DNA of 64,000 nucleotides from positions 1 through 64,000 of the forward strand of contig NZ_KB899820.1 in assembly GCF_000378425.1 (NCBI RefSeq). Direction: 5' to 3'. The notes under the pieces are model-generated. The model was not told the origin of the DNA. It saw nothing but the letters and a program-made list of their open reading frames with translations, and ran no database searches. Positions 54,889 through 63,008 of the stretch are shown here, piece by piece (positions within the stretch are counted from its first letter, which is position 1; the number at the start of each line of letters is the position of its first letter). The position numbers and the translations under genes were made by a program. Source of the DNA: Cohnella laeviribosi DSM 21336. Lineage in GTDB: Bacteria > Bacillota > Bacilli > Paenibacillales > Paenibacillaceae.

Positions 54889-56211
54889 ATGACCGAGCAG
54901 AGGGAGAAAGAGAAGCGCTGGAGATTCGATACGAAGCAAGTGCATGCCGGGCAGCAGCCCGACCCGGCGACAGGCGCGCGTGCGGTCCCCATCTACCAGA
55001 GCACGTCGTTTGCGTTCAAAGATACGGAGCATGCGCGCGCGGTCATCAATTTCGAAGAGTTGGGAAACACGTACACGAGGATAAGCAACCCGACCAACGA
55101 GGTATTGGAGCAGCGCATCGCGGCATTGGAAGGCGGCGTAGGGGCGCTTGCCGTCGCGTCCGGCTCCGCCGCCGTTACGTATTCGATCTTCAACATCGCC
55201 GGCGCCGGCGACGAAATCGTATCCGCGAGCACGCTGTACGGGGGAACCTTCAACCTGTTCGATGTGACCCTGCCCAAGCTCGGCATCCGTACGCGATTCG
55301 TCAATCCCGACGACCCGGAAAATTTCCGCCGCGCGATTACGGACAAGACGAAGGCGCTGTTCATCGAATCGATCGGAAATCCGGGCCTCAACATCCCCGA
55401 TATCCGCAAAATCGCCGACATCGCGCATGAGCACGGCATCCCGCTGATCGTCGACAATACGTTCGGCACGCCGTACCTGCTCCGTCCGCTCGAGCATGGC
55501 GCCGATATCGTCGTGCATTCCGCAACCAAATTTATCGGCGGGCACGGAACGTCCATTGGCGGTCTGATTGTGGACGGCGGAACGTTCGACTGGACAAACG
55601 GCAAGTTTCCGGGCTTTACGGAGCCCGACAAGAGCTATAACGGCATCCGGTATGTGGAGAAATTCGGCGAGCTGGCCTACATTACCAAGGCAAGAATCCA
55701 GTTTCTGCGCGATATCGGCGCGTCGCTCAGCCCGTTCAACGCGTTTCTGCTGCTGCAGGGGCTGGAGACGCTGTCGCTGCGGGTGGAGAAGCATCTGGCC
55801 AATACGAAGCGCATCGTCGCCTACCTGAACGAGCATCCGGACGTAGCCTGGGTCAATTATCCGGCTCTGCCTTCAAGCCCTTATTACGAATTGGCGCAAA
55901 CGTATTTCCCGAAAGGGCCGGGGTCCGTCTTTACATTCGGGTTAAAAGGCGGCTTCGAGGCGGCGAACCGCTTTATCGACAGCCTGGAACTGTTCTCGCA
56001 TCTTGCCAATGTCGCCGACGCCAAGTCGCTGGTCATTCATCCGGGAAGCACAACCCATGCGCAGCTTTCTCCCGAGGAGCAGGCCGCCGCGGGCATTTCC
56101 CCGGATTTGATCCGGCTGTCCGTCGGCATCGAGGACCCCGACGATCTGATCGACGATTTGGAGCAAGCGATTCGCAAAGCCGTGGCATCCGTTGAAACGG
56201 CGGGCGCCTGA
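54889..56211 (+). CDS. metY: O-acetylhomoserine sulfhydrylase
   Basis: 440-residue PLP enzyme joining sulfide to O-acetylhomoserine to give homocysteine, the entry of sulfide into methionine. The PLP Lys is in [15 protein letters not shown]. The N-terminus [27 protein letters not shown] and the C-terminal [18 protein letters not shown] are diagnostic. AAGGAGAAG precedes the ATG; 54859 opens the frame but lies in the terminator. It uses sulfide made from sulfonate-derived sulfite. Confidence 0.96.
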   Translation: MTEQREKEKRWRFDTKQVHAGQQPDPATGARAVPIYQSTSFAFKDTEHARAVINFEELGNTYTRISNPTNEVLEQRIAALEGGVGALAVASGSAAVTYSIFNIAGAGDEIVSASTLYGGTFNLFDVTLPKLGIRTRFVNPDDPENFRRAITDKTKALFIESIGNPGLNIPDIRKIADIAHEHGIPLIVDNTFGTPYLLRPLEHGADIVVHSATKFIGGHGTSIGGLIVDGGTFDWTNGKFPGFTEPDKSYNGIRYVEKFGELAYITKARIQFLRDIGASLSPFNAFLLLQGLETLSLRVEKHLANTKRIVAYLNEHPDVAWVNYPALPSSPYYELAQTYFPKGPGSVFTFGLKGGFEAANRFIDSLELFSHLANVADAKSLVIHPGSTTHAQLSPEEQAAAGISPDLIRLSVGIEDPDDLIDDLEQAIRKAVASVETAGA

Positions 56212-56217
56212 ACATAA

Positions 56218-56258
56218 CGAAGACGCCTCCCGGAAACGATTCGCGGGAGGCGCCTTCG
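56218..56258. terminator. Hairpin between metY and the monooxygenase gene
   Basis: Arms CGAAGACGCCTCCC and GGGAGGCGCCTTCG (one mismatch) lie between the converging genes. Only a weak T-rich tail on either side. Confidence 0.7.
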
Positions 56259-56262
56259 TTCG

Positions 56263-57603
56263 TTAAACGGGGCTGCCTGCGGCATGCCGATTGACCGGGA
56301 TCGGAAGTCCGAGATGCTCCCGCAGCGTGCGGCCCTCGTATTCGCTCCGGAACAGCCCCCGCTCCTGCAGCAGCGGAACGACCCGATCGACAAATACCTC
56401 CAATCCTTCCGGCAAAGCGGGCGCCATCAGCATAAAGCCATCCGCCGCCCCTTCCAGGAACCATTTTTCAAGCGAAGAGGCAATTTTCTCCGGCGTCCCG
56501 ACGAACGAATCTCCGCTGAAGGAACCGATGATCAGCGAATAGATTTCGCGGAGCGTCGGGTTTTCCCTGGCGATGACCGGCTGGTGCTTCCTGTAATCGG
56601 GGTTGGCCGCCTGGATCGTATCCAGTCCGGCTTCCCTTGCCGTCGTGTCGGCGGTGAAGCGGCTGAAGTCCACCTCCTTGAAATAATCCGCCAGAAAGCC
56701 GATAATCGTCTCTTCCGGAAGCAGCGCTTCGAGTTCCTTCCGTTTGGCGCGAGCCTCCTCTTCCGTAGCGCCGATGACCGGCGAAATGCCCTGCAGGATG
56801 TACACGTCGTCGGGGTTGCGTCCGGCAGCGGCGACCTTCTGCTTGAATTCCCGGTAAAAGGCGCGCGCGTCCTCGAAATTGTACTTGATCGCAAAAATCA
56901 CTTCCCCGACCTTCGCCGCAAACGCCTGGCCGGGCCCGGAATTGCCCGCCTGAACGAGCACGGGATGGCCCTGGGGCGAACGGGCGATATTGAGCGGTCC
57001 TTCCACCGCGAAAAACTCGCCTTTATGGCGAATGCGATGCATTTTGTTCGGATCGAAAAACCGTCCCTCCGCTTTGTCGAAAAGAAAAGCGTCGTCTTCC
57101 CAGGAATCCCACAAGCCGCGCACGACGTCGACAAACTCGCCGGCCCTGCGGTAGCGATGCTCCAGCTCCAAATGGGCTTCCTTGCCGAAATTGCGCGCCG
57201 TGTTGCCGGACAAGTCGCGCGTGGTCACGATGTTCCACCCGGCCCTTCCTTTGCTGATGTGGTCGACGGACATGAAGAGCCGCGCGAGGTTAAACGGTTC
57301 GATATACGAGGTCGAAGCGGTGGCGACAAGGCCGATGCGCGAGGTCGCGCCGGCCAGCGCGGCGATCAGCGTGATCGGCTCGAACCGGTTGAGGATATTG
57401 GGGTGGGACTGCTCGTTGATCGCCAGGCTGTCGGCCAGAAAAGCGATATCGAATTTGCCGCACTCTGCGGTCTGGGCCAAGCGGCGGTAGTAGTCGATAT
57501 CGATACTTGCGCCGGGATTGGCCCCTTCCAACCGCCAGGACGCGGCGTGCATGCCTGTGCCGACCAAATAAGCGGATAATTTCATCTGTCTCTTACGGGG
57601 CAT
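56263..57603 (-). CDS. NtaA/SnaA/DszA-family FMN-dependent monooxygenase
   Basis: 446-residue luciferase-like enzyme. Family features: FDIAFLADSLAINEQ, LVATASTSYIEPFNLARLF, GRAGWNIVTTRDLSGNTARNFG, and VLVQAGNSGPGQAFAAK. Relatives oxidise nitrilotriacetate, sulfones or other C-S/C-N compounds. The setting between metY and a transporter suggests organosulfur cleavage. AGGAGGG precedes the ATG at 57603; the longer open frame runs through leader L3 and is rejected. Confidence 0.92.
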   Translation of the reverse strand: MPRKRQMKLSAYLVGTGMHAASWRLEGANPGASIDIDYYRRLAQTAECGKFDIAFLADSLAINEQSHPNILNRFEPITLIAALAGATSRIGLVATASTSYIEPFNLARLFMSVDHISKGRAGWNIVTTRDLSGNTARNFGKEAHLELEHRYRRAGEFVDVVRGLWDSWEDDAFLFDKAEGRFFDPNKMHRIRHKGEFFAVEGPLNIARSPQGHPVLVQAGNSGPGQAFAAKVGEVIFAIKYNFEDARAFYREFKQKVAAAGRNPDDVYILQGISPVIGATEEEARAKRKELEALLPEETIIGFLADYFKEVDFSRFTADTTAREAGLDTIQAANPDYRKHQPVIARENPTLREIYSLIIGSFSGDSFVGTPEKIASSLEKWFLEGAADGFMLMAPALPEGLEVFVDRVVPLLQERGLFRSEYEGRTLREHLGLPIPVNRHAAGSPV

Positions 57604-57628
57604 GTCGAACCCTCCTATTCGGCAGTAT

Positions 57629-57667
57629 AAAAAGAAAAAGAGACACTCTCCGAACGGAAAGCGTCTC
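57629..57667 (-). terminator. Leader terminator before the monooxygenase gene
   Basis: GAGACGC (57667-57661) pairs with GTGTCTC (57646-57640), with an inner TCCG/CGGA, then TTTTTCTTTTT; it is upstream of the start at 57603. Confidence 0.85.
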
Positions 57668-57722
57668 CAGTTTCTCTGGTCGAACCTAATGACACTGTAA
57701 GAGGTAAACCCGTTCTTGTCAA
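57629..57722 (-). promoter_or_regulatory. Promoter and candidate regulatory leader L3 (monooxygenase gene)
   Basis: On the minus strand, -35 TTGACA (57717-57722), 17-bp spacer, -10 TACAGT (57694-57699). The short leader has GACCAG-AGAAA-CTGGAGA (57681 down to 57664), the same hairpin as L1 and L2, running into a terminator. Confidence 0.75.
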
Positions 57723-57794
57723 CCGGACCCGCCAAAAAGTTGCTGCGCCTTACGGAACATGCGTAAACGAAATCGAAGGCCGTGAAATCAAGGG

Positions 57795-57933
57795 TTGACG
57801 AATATCAAAACGATATGCTAGTATAGCCACAATATAACCTATTATTTATATCGGGATTATGCAATTTGCATTGACCAGTCATCTGGAGATGTCGGATGCT
57901 AATGAACGCTCATTAGTCCGACATCTTTTTTTT
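57795..57933 (+). promoter_or_regulatory. Promoter and candidate regulatory leader L2 (CocE/transporter operon)
   Basis: -35 TTGACG (57795-57800), 18-bp spacer, -10 TAGTAT (57819-57824). The leader has GACCAG-TCAT-CTGGAGA (57873-57889). It aligns without gaps to L1 over 49 bases (54772-54820 against 57841-57889) with 33 identities by eye, including ATTATT at the same distance of 32 bases. Confidence 0.75.
57887..57933 (+). terminator. Leader terminator before the CocE-type gene
   Basis: AGATGTCGGA (57887-57896) pairs with TCCGACATCT (57917-57926), with an inner CTAATGA/TCATTAG, followed by eight Ts. Confidence 0.9.
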
Positions 57934-57968
57934 GCGATGGCGTCGATGTCGTACCCGCGCAAAAAAGA

Positions 57969-58937
57969 TTGGGGGTGTTGAAATCGAGTACGTTCGATCC
58001 TTCCGTGCAGATCGAAAGAAACGTGTCCGTTCCGATGCGGGACGGCGTCAAGCTGGCCGCGGATATATACCGGCCCGCGGCGGACGGGGCTTACACGGTT
58101 CTGCTGCTGCGGACGCCTTATAACAAAGAAGACGCGCAAACGATGAATTACGCGCACCCGGCCTGGTACGCCAGGCACGGCTACGTCGTGGTCGTTCAGG
58201 ATGTAAGGGGACGGTGGGCGTCCGAAGGCGATTTTCATCCGTATGCCTTCGAAGCGGAGGACGGATACGACACCATCGAGTGGGCCGCCTCGCTTCCCGG
58301 CGTCGTGCCGAAGGTCGGCATGTACGGCTTCTCCTATGCCGCAGCCGTCCAGTGGCTCGCGGCGATGACAAGGCCGCCGCATCTGAGCGCCATCGCGCCC
58401 GCGATGATCGGTTCGGATTCGTACCAGGGCAAAACGTACCGAAACGGCACGTTTTCGCTCGCGTTGCTGCAGTCCTGGGTGCTGTTCGTCGCCCAGGACA
58501 CGGCCCTCAGACAGAAGAGGCCGGATTGGGCGTCCGAACTGACGGATCTTTACGCCGGCATTCACGCCTACTACAAGCGGCTTCCGCTCAACGATCCGCC
58601 GGCAGCGGTCAAATCTCTCGCGCCCTATTATCTGGAATGGCTTGCGCATCCGACGCGCGACGATTATTGGAAAGCGACCTCGTTAAGGGATCATTACGGC
58701 TCGATTGACGTTCCGGCTCTGCATATCGGCGGCTGGTACGATATTTTCATCGACGGAACGATCGAGAACTTTACGGGCATTCGCAGAAGCGGAACCGCTG
58801 CGGCAAGGGACGCTCAATATTTGCACATCGAGCCCTGGTTCCACATGCCGTGGTCCCGTTATGTCGGGGAACTGGACTTCGGTCCGGAAGCCGCCAACCG
58901 GATCGACGAACTGCAGTTTCGGTGGTTCAACCGCTGA
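57969..58937 (+). CDS. CocE/NonD (S15)-family hydrolase, C-terminally truncated
   Basis: 322 residues. The alpha/beta-hydrolase part is intact: nucleophile Ser in VGMYGFSYAAAVQ, Asp in LHIGGWYDIFIDG, and a His near HMPWSRYVGE. Family members are about 550 residues with a C-terminal jelly-roll domain. That domain is missing: the frame stops right after DELQFRWFNR. The next DNA encodes the tail of a peptide-binding protein in another frame. The start codon is TTG 57969, GTG 57975 or TTG 57978; the GGGGGTG there makes the exact choice unclear. Activity of the shortened protein is doubtful. Confidence 0.85.
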   Translation: MGVLKSSTFDPSVQIERNVSVPMRDGVKLAADIYRPAADGAYTVLLLRTPYNKEDAQTMNYAHPAWYARHGYVVVVQDVRGRWASEGDFHPYAFEAEDGYDTIEWAASLPGVVPKVGMYGFSYAAAVQWLAAMTRPPHLSAIAPAMIGSDSYQGKTYRNGTFSLALLQSWVLFVAQDTALRQKRPDWASELTDLYAGIHAYYKRLPLNDPPAAVKSLAPYYLEWLAHPTRDDYWKATSLRDHYGSIDVPALHIGGWYDIFIDGTIENFTGIRRSGTAAARDAQYLHIEPWFHMPWSRYVGELDFGPEAANRIDELQFRWFNR

Positions 58938-59158
58938 GCGAAGCGTTCGACGAGACGCTGAAAGCGGCGGTCAAAGAGATCGACGACGCCAAGCAGGTGG
59001 AACTCTACAAAAAAGCGCAAACGATTCTGGCGCAGGACGCGGCGGCCGTCTACATTATGGACCCGAATTTGAACGTGGCGCTCAGCAACAAGCTGGCGGG
59101 CTACAAGCAATATCCGCTCTACGTTCAGGATCTGTCGACCGTATATTTCACGGAGTAA
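58936..59158 (+). pseudogene. 3' remnant of a peptide/nickel ABC substrate-binding protein gene
   Basis: In the frame ending at 59158, about 70 residues match the C-terminus of SBP_bac_5 proteins: EAFDETLKAAVKEIDDAKQVELYKKAQTILAQD...AAVYIMDPNLNVALSNKLAGYKQYP. The first 450 or so residues and the signal peptide are absent. The preceding DNA is the CocE-type gene in a different frame. The best explanation is a deletion joining two genes. The permease genes begin 10 bp later, as expected for the original operon. Confidence 0.8.
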
Positions 59159-59168
59159 CGAATCCCGC

Positions 59169-60110
59169 ATGAACTACTATGCACGCCGCCTGCTTACGTT
59201 GCTGCTGACCGTCCTGTTCGTGCTGCTGCTGACGTTCGCCGCGTTCCGGATCATTCCCGGCAATCCCGCGCTTGTCATTCTGGGCACGGAAGCGACCGAC
59301 GCGCAGATTGCCCTGCTCGAAGAAAAGCTGGGAACGGACCGGCCGCTGGCCGAGCAGTTCGCAGACTGGCTGGTCGCCGCTTTCCGGCTCGATTTCGGCG
59401 AGTCGCTCCGGTTTTCGGAGCCGGTGACGCATCTGATCGCGGGCCGCCTTCCCGTGACCGTTTCCCTCGCCGTCATGTCGCTTGTCTTGACGATCGCCGT
59501 CGGAATTCCGCTCGGCATCATCGCCTCGCGCGCGCGGGGCAAAGCGGCGGATATGCTGGTAACGATCGGCACGCAGCTCGGCCTTGCCGTCCCGTCGTTC
59601 TGGATGGGCATCATGCTGATCCTCGCATTCGGTCTTACGCTTAAGTGGTTCGCCGTCAGCACCTTTACGCCGTGGTCGGAGAATCCTTGGCTGGCGGTCA
59701 AATCGCTTGTGCTTCCCTCCGCGGCGCTCGCCGTCCCGCAAATCGCCATCGTGGTCCGCTACCTGCGCACCTCCATGCTGGAGCAGCTCGGCCTCGATTA
59801 TGTGCGGACGGCGAGAAGCAAAGGGCTGCGGGAGTCGACTGTTTTGTATAAGCATGTGCTCAAAAACGCCCTTCTGCCCGTCATCACGATTATCGGAATC
59901 AACTTCGGCGAGCTGCTGGCGGGCAGCCTTGTCATCGAGCAGGTCTTCACGCTGCCGGGCATCGGCAGCCTGCTGATTACGGCGATCGGCAACCGCGATT
60001 ATCCGCTCGTTCAGGGACTTGTCGTCCTCATTGCCTTCACCGTCATTGCGATCAACTTTGTCGTCGATCTGTCCTATCGCTGGCTTGACCCGAAAATCCG
60101 CTTACAGTAG
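59169..60110 (+). CDS. Dipeptide/oligopeptide-type ABC permease (DppB type)
   Basis: 313 residues with six helices, an N-terminal YYARRLLTLLLTVLFVLLLTF, the RIIPGNP loop and the C-terminal EAA region DYVRTARSKGLRESTVLYKHVLKNALLP. It imports peptides or similar solutes, possibly sulfur-containing ones given the setting. First intact gene of the transporter set, directly after the binding-protein remnant. Confidence 0.95.
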   Translation: MNYYARRLLTLLLTVLFVLLLTFAAFRIIPGNPALVILGTEATDAQIALLEEKLGTDRPLAEQFADWLVAAFRLDFGESLRFSEPVTHLIAGRLPVTVSLAVMSLVLTIAVGIPLGIIASRARGKAADMLVTIGTQLGLAVPSFWMGIMLILAFGLTLKWFAVSTFTPWSENPWLAVKSLVLPSAALAVPQIAIVVRYLRTSMLEQLGLDYVRTARSKGLRESTVLYKHVLKNALLPVITIIGINFGELLAGSLVIEQVFTLPGIGSLLITAIGNRDYPLVQGLVVLIAFTVIAINFVVDLSYRWLDPKIRLQ

Positions 60111-60119
60111 AGGCGCGTC

Positions 60120-60929
60120 ATGAAAAGAATGAAAAGCTACAGTCTTGTGCTCGGAGCGTCCTTCGTTTCGGTTTTGTTCGTCGTGATGCTGATCAGCCTG
60201 GTCTACACGCCCCATCCGCCGAATGAGATGAATATCCGCGAGCGGCTGCAGGCGCCAAGCGTTCGCCATTGGCTCGGAACGGACAATTTCGGCCGGGATA
60301 TCCTCAGCCGCGTAATGGTCGGCTCGCAGACCGCTTTCGAAGTCGGGGCCGTATCGGTCGCCATCGGACTGCTGGGCGGGTTTCTCGTCGGGACGCTGGC
60401 CGGCTACATGGGCAGATGGGTGGACGAGTTGCTGATGCGCGCAACGGATGCGCTGCTCGCCTTTCCCGGCATTCTCCTCGCGCTGCTGCTGGTGTCCATA
60501 TCGAAGCCGAGCCTGTTTCAGACGATGCTGGCGATCGGCATTCTGTCGATTCCGTCGTTTGCGCGCGTCATCCGAAGCGGCGTGCTGCAGCATAAGGAAG
60601 CGGACTACGTGAAAGCGGCCCGCGGCCTGGGCGCGGGACACGCTAACCTGATTTTCGTCCAGATCGCGCCCAATATCGCCTCTTCCGTCGTGACGACCGC
60701 GGCGCTCAGCTTCTCGACGGCCATCCTGATCGAAGCGGCGCTCAGCTATTTGGGGCTCGGCGTGCAGCCGCCCGATCCAAGCTGGGGCCGGATGCTGAAC
60801 GAAGCGCAGAGCTACCTGGCCAAAGCGCCGTGGTTTACGCTGGCGCCGGGGCTTCTGATTACCTTGACGGTGCTCGGCTTCAACCTCCTCGGCGACGGGA
60901 TCCGGGACCTGCGCGACAAAAAAAGCTAG
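60120..60929 (+). CDS. Dipeptide/oligopeptide-type ABC permease (DppC type)
   Basis: 269 residues. It has the HWLGTDNFGRDILSRVMVGSQ motif of DppC proteins and the EAA loop DYVKAARGLGAGHANLIFVQIAPNI. Nine bases separate it from the DppB-type gene. It completes the membrane channel. Confidence 0.95.
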   Translation: MKRMKSYSLVLGASFVSVLFVVMLISLVYTPHPPNEMNIRERLQAPSVRHWLGTDNFGRDILSRVMVGSQTAFEVGAVSVAIGLLGGFLVGTLAGYMGRWVDELLMRATDALLAFPGILLALLLVSISKPSLFQTMLAIGILSIPSFARVIRSGVLQHKEADYVKAARGLGAGHANLIFVQIAPNIASSVVTTAALSFSTAILIEAALSYLGLGVQPPDPSWGRMLNEAQSYLAKAPWFTLAPGLLITLTVLGFNLLGDGIRDLRDKKS

Positions 60930-60942
60930 AAAGGTGATGCAG

Positions 60943-61968
60943 ATGAGAGAGGCGGCGGCAATCGCAACGGAAGCATCGCTGCTGGATATCCGGAATTTGC
61001 AGATTCGATTGAGGCGGACCCGCGGCGCGGGTCTGTCCGTATTGGACGGGGTATCGCTGACAGTGGAACGCGGGGAAACGATCGGCATTGTCGGCGAATC
61101 GGGCTGCGGCAAAAGCGTGCTATCGCTGTCGATTCTCGGTTTGCTGCCGAGCGCCATGCGCATTGGCGGCGGGGAAATCTGGTATGAAGGACGGCATCCG
61201 CTGCACACGATGACCGACCGGGACATCCGGGCCTTTCGGGGCAAAGAAATCGCGATGATCTTCCAGGACCCGATGAGTTCGCTCAATCACGGTCTTACGA
61301 TCGGCTATCAGATAACGGAGACGCTTCGGCTCCATCTCGGATATTCGCGCAAGGAAGCCAGGGAACGCGCCGTCTGGCTGCTCCGCAAAGTCGGGCTGCC
61401 GCGCCCGGAATCGCTGCTTCGGGAATATCCTCACCAGCTTTCCGGCGGCATGCGCCAGCGGGTCATGATCGCGATCGCCGTCTCCTGCAATCCCGGCCTG
61501 CTCATTGCGGACGAGCCGACGACGGCGCTCGACGTGACGATCCAGGCGCAAATCCTCGATCTGATGCGGCAAATCCGGGAGGAGGACGGAACGTCGATCC
61601 TGCTGATCTCCCACGATTTCGGCGTCATCGCCGACATGTGCGACCGGGTTCTGGTCATGTATGCGGGGCAAATCGTCGAATCGGGAACGGTCGACGACCT
61701 TTTTGAGCGGCCGCTTCATCCTTATACGGCCGGGCTGCTCCGGTCGATTCCGACGCCCGCGAAGAAGAACAGCCCGCTCTATTCCATCGAGGGCCACGTG
61801 CCGGCGCTGCACGAGCGGGGCGCAGGCTGCCGCTTCGCCTCCAGATGCGCGCATGCGACCGAGCGCTGCCGGACGGAGCAGCCCGAGCTGGTGGCCTACC
61901 GGGGCGGGCATGCCGCGCGTTGTTTCCTCGCGGAAGCGGAAGGAGGAAATCGCCATGCCGCCGTCTGA
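60943..61968 (+). CDS. Dipeptide-type ABC ATP-binding protein (DppD type)
   Basis: 341 residues. Walker A is [16 protein letters not shown], the signature [14 protein letters not shown] and Walker [13 protein letters not shown]. The C-terminal oligopeptide-transporter extension has the Cys-rich [15 protein letters not shown] that in relatives binds an Fe-S cluster. Three possible starts (GTG 60934, ATG 60937, ATG 60943) follow AGAAAGG; spacing favours 60943. Confidence 0.94.
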   Translation: MREAAAIATEASLLDIRNLQIRLRRTRGAGLSVLDGVSLTVERGETIGIVGESGCGKSVLSLSILGLLPSAMRIGGGEIWYEGRHPLHTMTDRDIRAFRGKEIAMIFQDPMSSLNHGLTIGYQITETLRLHLGYSRKEARERAVWLLRKVGLPRPESLLREYPHQLSGGMRQRVMIAIAVSCNPGLLIADEPTTALDVTIQAQILDLMRQIREEDGTSILLISHDFGVIADMCDRVLVMYAGQIVESGTVDDLFERPLHPYTAGLLRSIPTPAKKNSPLYSIEGHVPALHERGAGCRFASRCAHATERCRTEQPELVAYRGGHAARCFLAEAEGGNRHAAV

Positions 61969-62926
61969 GCCGCTCGTGGAATTAAACGGCATTACCAAGT
62001 CGTACGCCAAGCCGGTTTCGCTGTTCAAGCGGCAAACGCTGCGGGCGGTGGACGGCGTGTCGCTATCCGTTCGCCAAGGGGAAACGTTGGGACTGGTCGG
62101 AGAGAGCGGCTGCGGCAAATCGACCACCGGCCAGATCGCCGCCCGGTTGCTCGCCCCCAGCGGCGGCAAGCTGCTCTACCGCGGCGAAGACGTCACCGGC
62201 GCGGGAGCGGGTGCGCTGCGGCGGGCGCTTCGCCGGCGGATTCAATACGTGTTCCAGGACCCTTTCACCTCGCTCAATCCGCGGTTTCCGATCGGCCGGC
62301 TGCTGGGAGAGCCGCTTAAGATCAACCGGCTGTGCGGCCGGAAAGAACGGCAACTGCGCGTAGGGGAGATGCTGGAGACGATCGGGCTGGACGCCTCCTA
62401 TGCGAAGCGTTATCCCCACGAGCTGAGCGGCGGCCAGCGGCAGCGGATAGGCATCGCCCGCGCCCTGATCCTGAATCCCGAGTTCGTGGTACTGGACGAA
62501 CCGGTTTCGGCGCTGGACGTCTCCGTCCAAGCGCAAATTCTGAACCTGCTGAAGAAGCTGCAGCGGGAATTCTCGCTCACGTACCTGTTCATCTCGCACG
62601 ATCTGAACGTGATTCACTATATGAGTGACAAAGTCGCCGTCATGTACCTGGGGAAAATCGTCGAGACGGCCGACGTCGACTCCCTCTACAGCCGTCCGTT
62701 GCACCCGTATACGCAGGCGCTCATGTCCTTCGTGCCGGCGGACGATCTGCGCGCGAAACGGGAGAAAATCATTTTGAAAGGCGACCTGCCCAATCCTCTC
62801 GCCATTCCGGCGGGCTGCCCGTTTCAGACCCGGTGCGCGCACGTTCACGAACGCTGTTTGTCTGCGGCTCCGTCGCTGAAGGAAGCGTCGCCCGGCCATT
62901 CGGTGAGCTGCCATCTTTATGCCTGA
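61955..62926 (+). CDS. Dipeptide-type ABC ATP-binding protein (DppF type)
   Basis: 323 residues. Walker A is [15 protein letters not shown], signature LSGGQRQRIGIARAL, Walker B FVVLDEPVSALD, and the C-terminal CPFQTRCAHVHERC Cys motif. AAGGAGGAAAT precedes the ATG at 61955, which overlaps the end of the DppD-type gene by 14 bp. Last gene of the operon. Confidence 0.95.
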   Translation: MPPSEPLVELNGITKSYAKPVSLFKRQTLRAVDGVSLSVRQGETLGLVGESGCGKSTTGQIAARLLAPSGGKLLYRGEDVTGAGAGALRRALRRRIQYVFQDPFTSLNPRFPIGRLLGEPLKINRLCGRKERQLRVGEMLETIGLDASYAKRYPHELSGGQRQRIGIARALILNPEFVVLDEPVSALDVSVQAQILNLLKKLQREFSLTYLFISHDLNVIHYMSDKVAVMYLGKIVETADVDSLYSRPLHPYTQALMSFVPADDLRAKREKIILKGDLPNPLAIPAGCPFQTRCAHVHERCLSAAPSLKEASPGHSVSCHLYA

Positions 62927-62951
62927 TCCTCCGCTTTTTTGCCGCTTCATC

Positions 62952-62985
62952 AAAAACGAGAGACGGTTCCTTCGGGAACCGTCTC
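62952..62985 (-). terminator. Terminator after the symporter gene
   Basis: An 11-bp perfect stem (GAGACGGTTCC with loop TTCG) is followed on the minus strand by TCGTTTTTG. Confidence 0.85.
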
Positions 62986-63008
62986 CGCCATGACCGCGCC
63001 TAACGCGC

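Noticed and set aside
57604-57735. N-terminal extension of the NtaA-type monooxygenase to 57735
   Set aside because: That stretch contains the promoter -10, the leader hairpin and a terminator, and the ATG at 57603 has a strong ribosome site.
54735-57933. S-box (SAM) riboswitch or T-box identity for the three sulfur leaders
   Set aside because: The conserved S-box core and the T-box GGGTGGNACCGCG sequence are absent, and the leaders are too short for a T-box.
55760-62375. Further CTGGAGA occurrences near 55760 and 62370
   Set aside because: They lie inside metY and the DppF-type gene, with no GACCAG partner or terminator; chance coding matches.
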